Positions 5,051 to 5,958 of a stretch of 5,958 nt of DNA are shown one piece after another (position 1 is the stretch's first letter; each line of letters starts with the position of its first letter). The notes under the pieces are model-generated. The model made no database searches. It had not been told where the DNA came from and worked only from the letters and a program-made list of their open reading frames with translations. Position numbers and translations under genes: made by a program. This DNA comes from Burkholderiales bacterium UBA6064 (GTDB taxonomy: Bacteria; Pseudomonadota; Gammaproteobacteria; Burkholderiales; Burkholderiaceae_B), in assembly GCA_002428895.1 (NCBI GenBank), contig DIYC01000147.1:1-5958 (forward strand), written 5' to 3'.

Positions 5051-5545
5051 TTAATCAACATTAAGCTTAAAGTTTGAGTTATTTGCTACTAACAACAGCG
5101 CTTCTTCTAGCAAACCATCATCATGTGGTTGCATCACATTGTCTTTTATATCTTCATTGACAAGCCACGAAACATCAATCAGTTTTCTCATATACTCATC
5201 TAAATCTGAATATTTGGAACCTACCTCAAAATCAAGAAATTTTGCAACCTCACCCAATGAAATTTGTCTGAACTTAAACAACATCGCAACAACATAAATA
5301 TGAACATCATGCTCAAATTGATGACTGATCAACGCATTTTTAAAAAGAAGATAAATGAATTTTTCTTCCTTGGTTGACCACAACTGAACTAATAAACTTT
5401 CAACCTCCTCACTAACATCAAAATCTTGATCATAGACTGAAGATGCTATTTGAATCGACTTTGAAGTCGAGTTTTCGACCAAAAATACATAAGCAAGTTG
5501 CTTTAATAGTGCATTTTCATTTTTGAATTTGAGATTATTTACCAT
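5051..5545 (-). CDS. Unrecognised acidic protein, probable immunity protein
   Basis: I do not recognise the 164-residue sequence. It is acidic and looks mainly helical, with leucine- and phenylalanine-rich segments (LLKQLAYVFLVEN, FIYLLFKNALI, VAMLFKFRQISLGEVAKFL). It has no signal peptide, no clear membrane span and no catalytic motif. Its ATG at 5545 overlaps the stop of the toxin fragment by one base (TAATG), with only weak ribosome-site sequence, so its translation probably depends on the upstream gene. Position directly after a polymorphic-toxin C-terminus, size and acidity are typical of cognate immunity proteins, which bind and block the toxin in the producing cell. The role is inferred from context only. 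No strong terminator is visible after it; bases 4825-5050 appear noncoding. Confidence 0.65.
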   Translation of the reverse strand: MVNNLKFKNENALLKQLAYVFLVENSTSKSIQIASSVYDQDFDVSEEVESLLVQLWSTKEEKFIYLLFKNALISHQFEHDVHIYVVAMLFKFRQISLGEVAKFLDFEVGSKYSDLDEYMRKLIDVSWLVNEDIKDNVMQPHDDGLLEEALLLVANNSNFKLNVD

Positions 5546-5958
5546 TATCGAATACCATTAGTCACTCTATCAGCCGGAAACCTAGGAGGAATGTTTTCGT
5601 AAGGAGCATTGATTGTCCTAGTTCCAGTCCATTCATCTGGGAACTGCCTTTCTGCGCCAGCTTTTCCAATATGATTTTGATGTTGGTGAACCAATTCACC
5701 ATCAACGGTAACTTGATGTTTTCTAGAGATAACATCGCCAAAAGTATCTCTCTCGATAATTTGTCTTGAAACGCCGCCATCTAAACCTTTCGACTTTCTT
5801 GTTAAAACTTCTTCAACGTTATTTAATTTACCAACCCCATAGCTTGAACTATACCTTACGGATTTTATACCAAGCCCAACACCACCAGGTAAAAAAGGAA
5901 CTGCTGCAAATGCAGTGTCAGCTGCAACACCAAACGCATCAACTGCTGCTGCACCATA
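5545..5958 (-). CDS. C-terminal end of a polymorphic toxin (partial, 5' end outside the window)
   Basis: An open minus-strand frame enters at the right edge and encodes 137 residues to TAA 5545-5547. The first 35 residues (YGAAAVDAFGVAADTAFAAV, then PFLPGGVGLGIKSVR) form a small hydrophobic, Gly/Ala-rich stretch like the linker between the repeat body and toxic tip of RHS, hemagglutinin-type and similar polymorphic toxins. The tip runs from about 50 to 137 and has a histidine cluster: H81 in SRKHQVTVDGELVHQHQNHIG, then H91, H93 and H96, followed by GAERQFPDEWTGT and APYENIPPRFP. Clustered histidines suggest a nuclease or metal-dependent hydrolase, but I do not recognise a named toxin family. 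The overlapping downstream gene is the likely immunity partner. Secretion route and full length cannot be judged from this fragment. Confidence 0.7.
   Translation of the reverse strand, partial: YGAAAVDAFGVAADTAFAAVPFLPGGVGLGIKSVRYSSSYGVGKLNNVEEVLTRKSKGLDGGVSRQIIERDTFGDVISRKHQVTVDGELVHQHQNHIGKAGAERQFPDEWTGTRTINAPYENIPPRFPADRVTNGIR

Overview
The window reads as accessory DNA, probably part of a plasmid or an integrated plasmid-like element, from a moderately AT-rich proteobacterium. A gammaproteobacterium is my best guess, because the partition genes resemble those of IncP plasmids and the first toxin-antitoxin pair resembles HigB2/HigA2 of Vibrio. I see no replication initiator, transposase, tRNA or rRNA gene.

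Left part (1-2520, minus strand): an operon transcribed leftward from a clear promoter at about 2491-2519. It encodes an IncC-like ParA ATPase (1689-2465), a KorB-like ParB (718-1692) and a KorA/TrfB-like repressor (436-755), followed by an unrecognised protein (14 to 382 or 432). The first two genes overlap by 4 nt and the second and third by 38 nt. The korA-like gene is split by a -1 frame break on a six-T run. Joined across the break it gives about 106 residues that follow RP4 KorA nearly end to end. The next gene also appears broken at its start, at a G run. These could be assembly errors, early decay or, for korA, programmed frameshifting, since the sequence T TTT TTG lies in the correct phase.

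Middle (2466-3185): 720 bases without a convincing gene but rich in palindromes. One 14-bp palindrome (TTTCGCATGCGAAA) occurs here and again inside the parB-like gene, and is the best candidate for the ParB/KorB binding site. The region may be the centromere and possibly part of a replication origin.

Right part (3152-4824): two convergent type II toxin-antitoxin modules. higBA (plus strand) has a strong promoter, an operator-like inverted repeat and an apparently leaderless toxin start. A DUF1778 antitoxin/GNAT acetyltransferase toxin pair (minus strand, TacAT/AtaRT type) has its own promoter and operator.

Right end (5051-5958, minus strand): the C-terminus of a large polymorphic toxin, cut by the window edge, with a histidine-rich candidate catalytic domain. 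It is followed, with a one-base TAATG overlap, by an unrecognised acidic protein that is probably its immunity protein.

Together the genes provide maintenance and conflict functions: active partition with autoregulation, two addiction modules, and a toxin/immunity pair.
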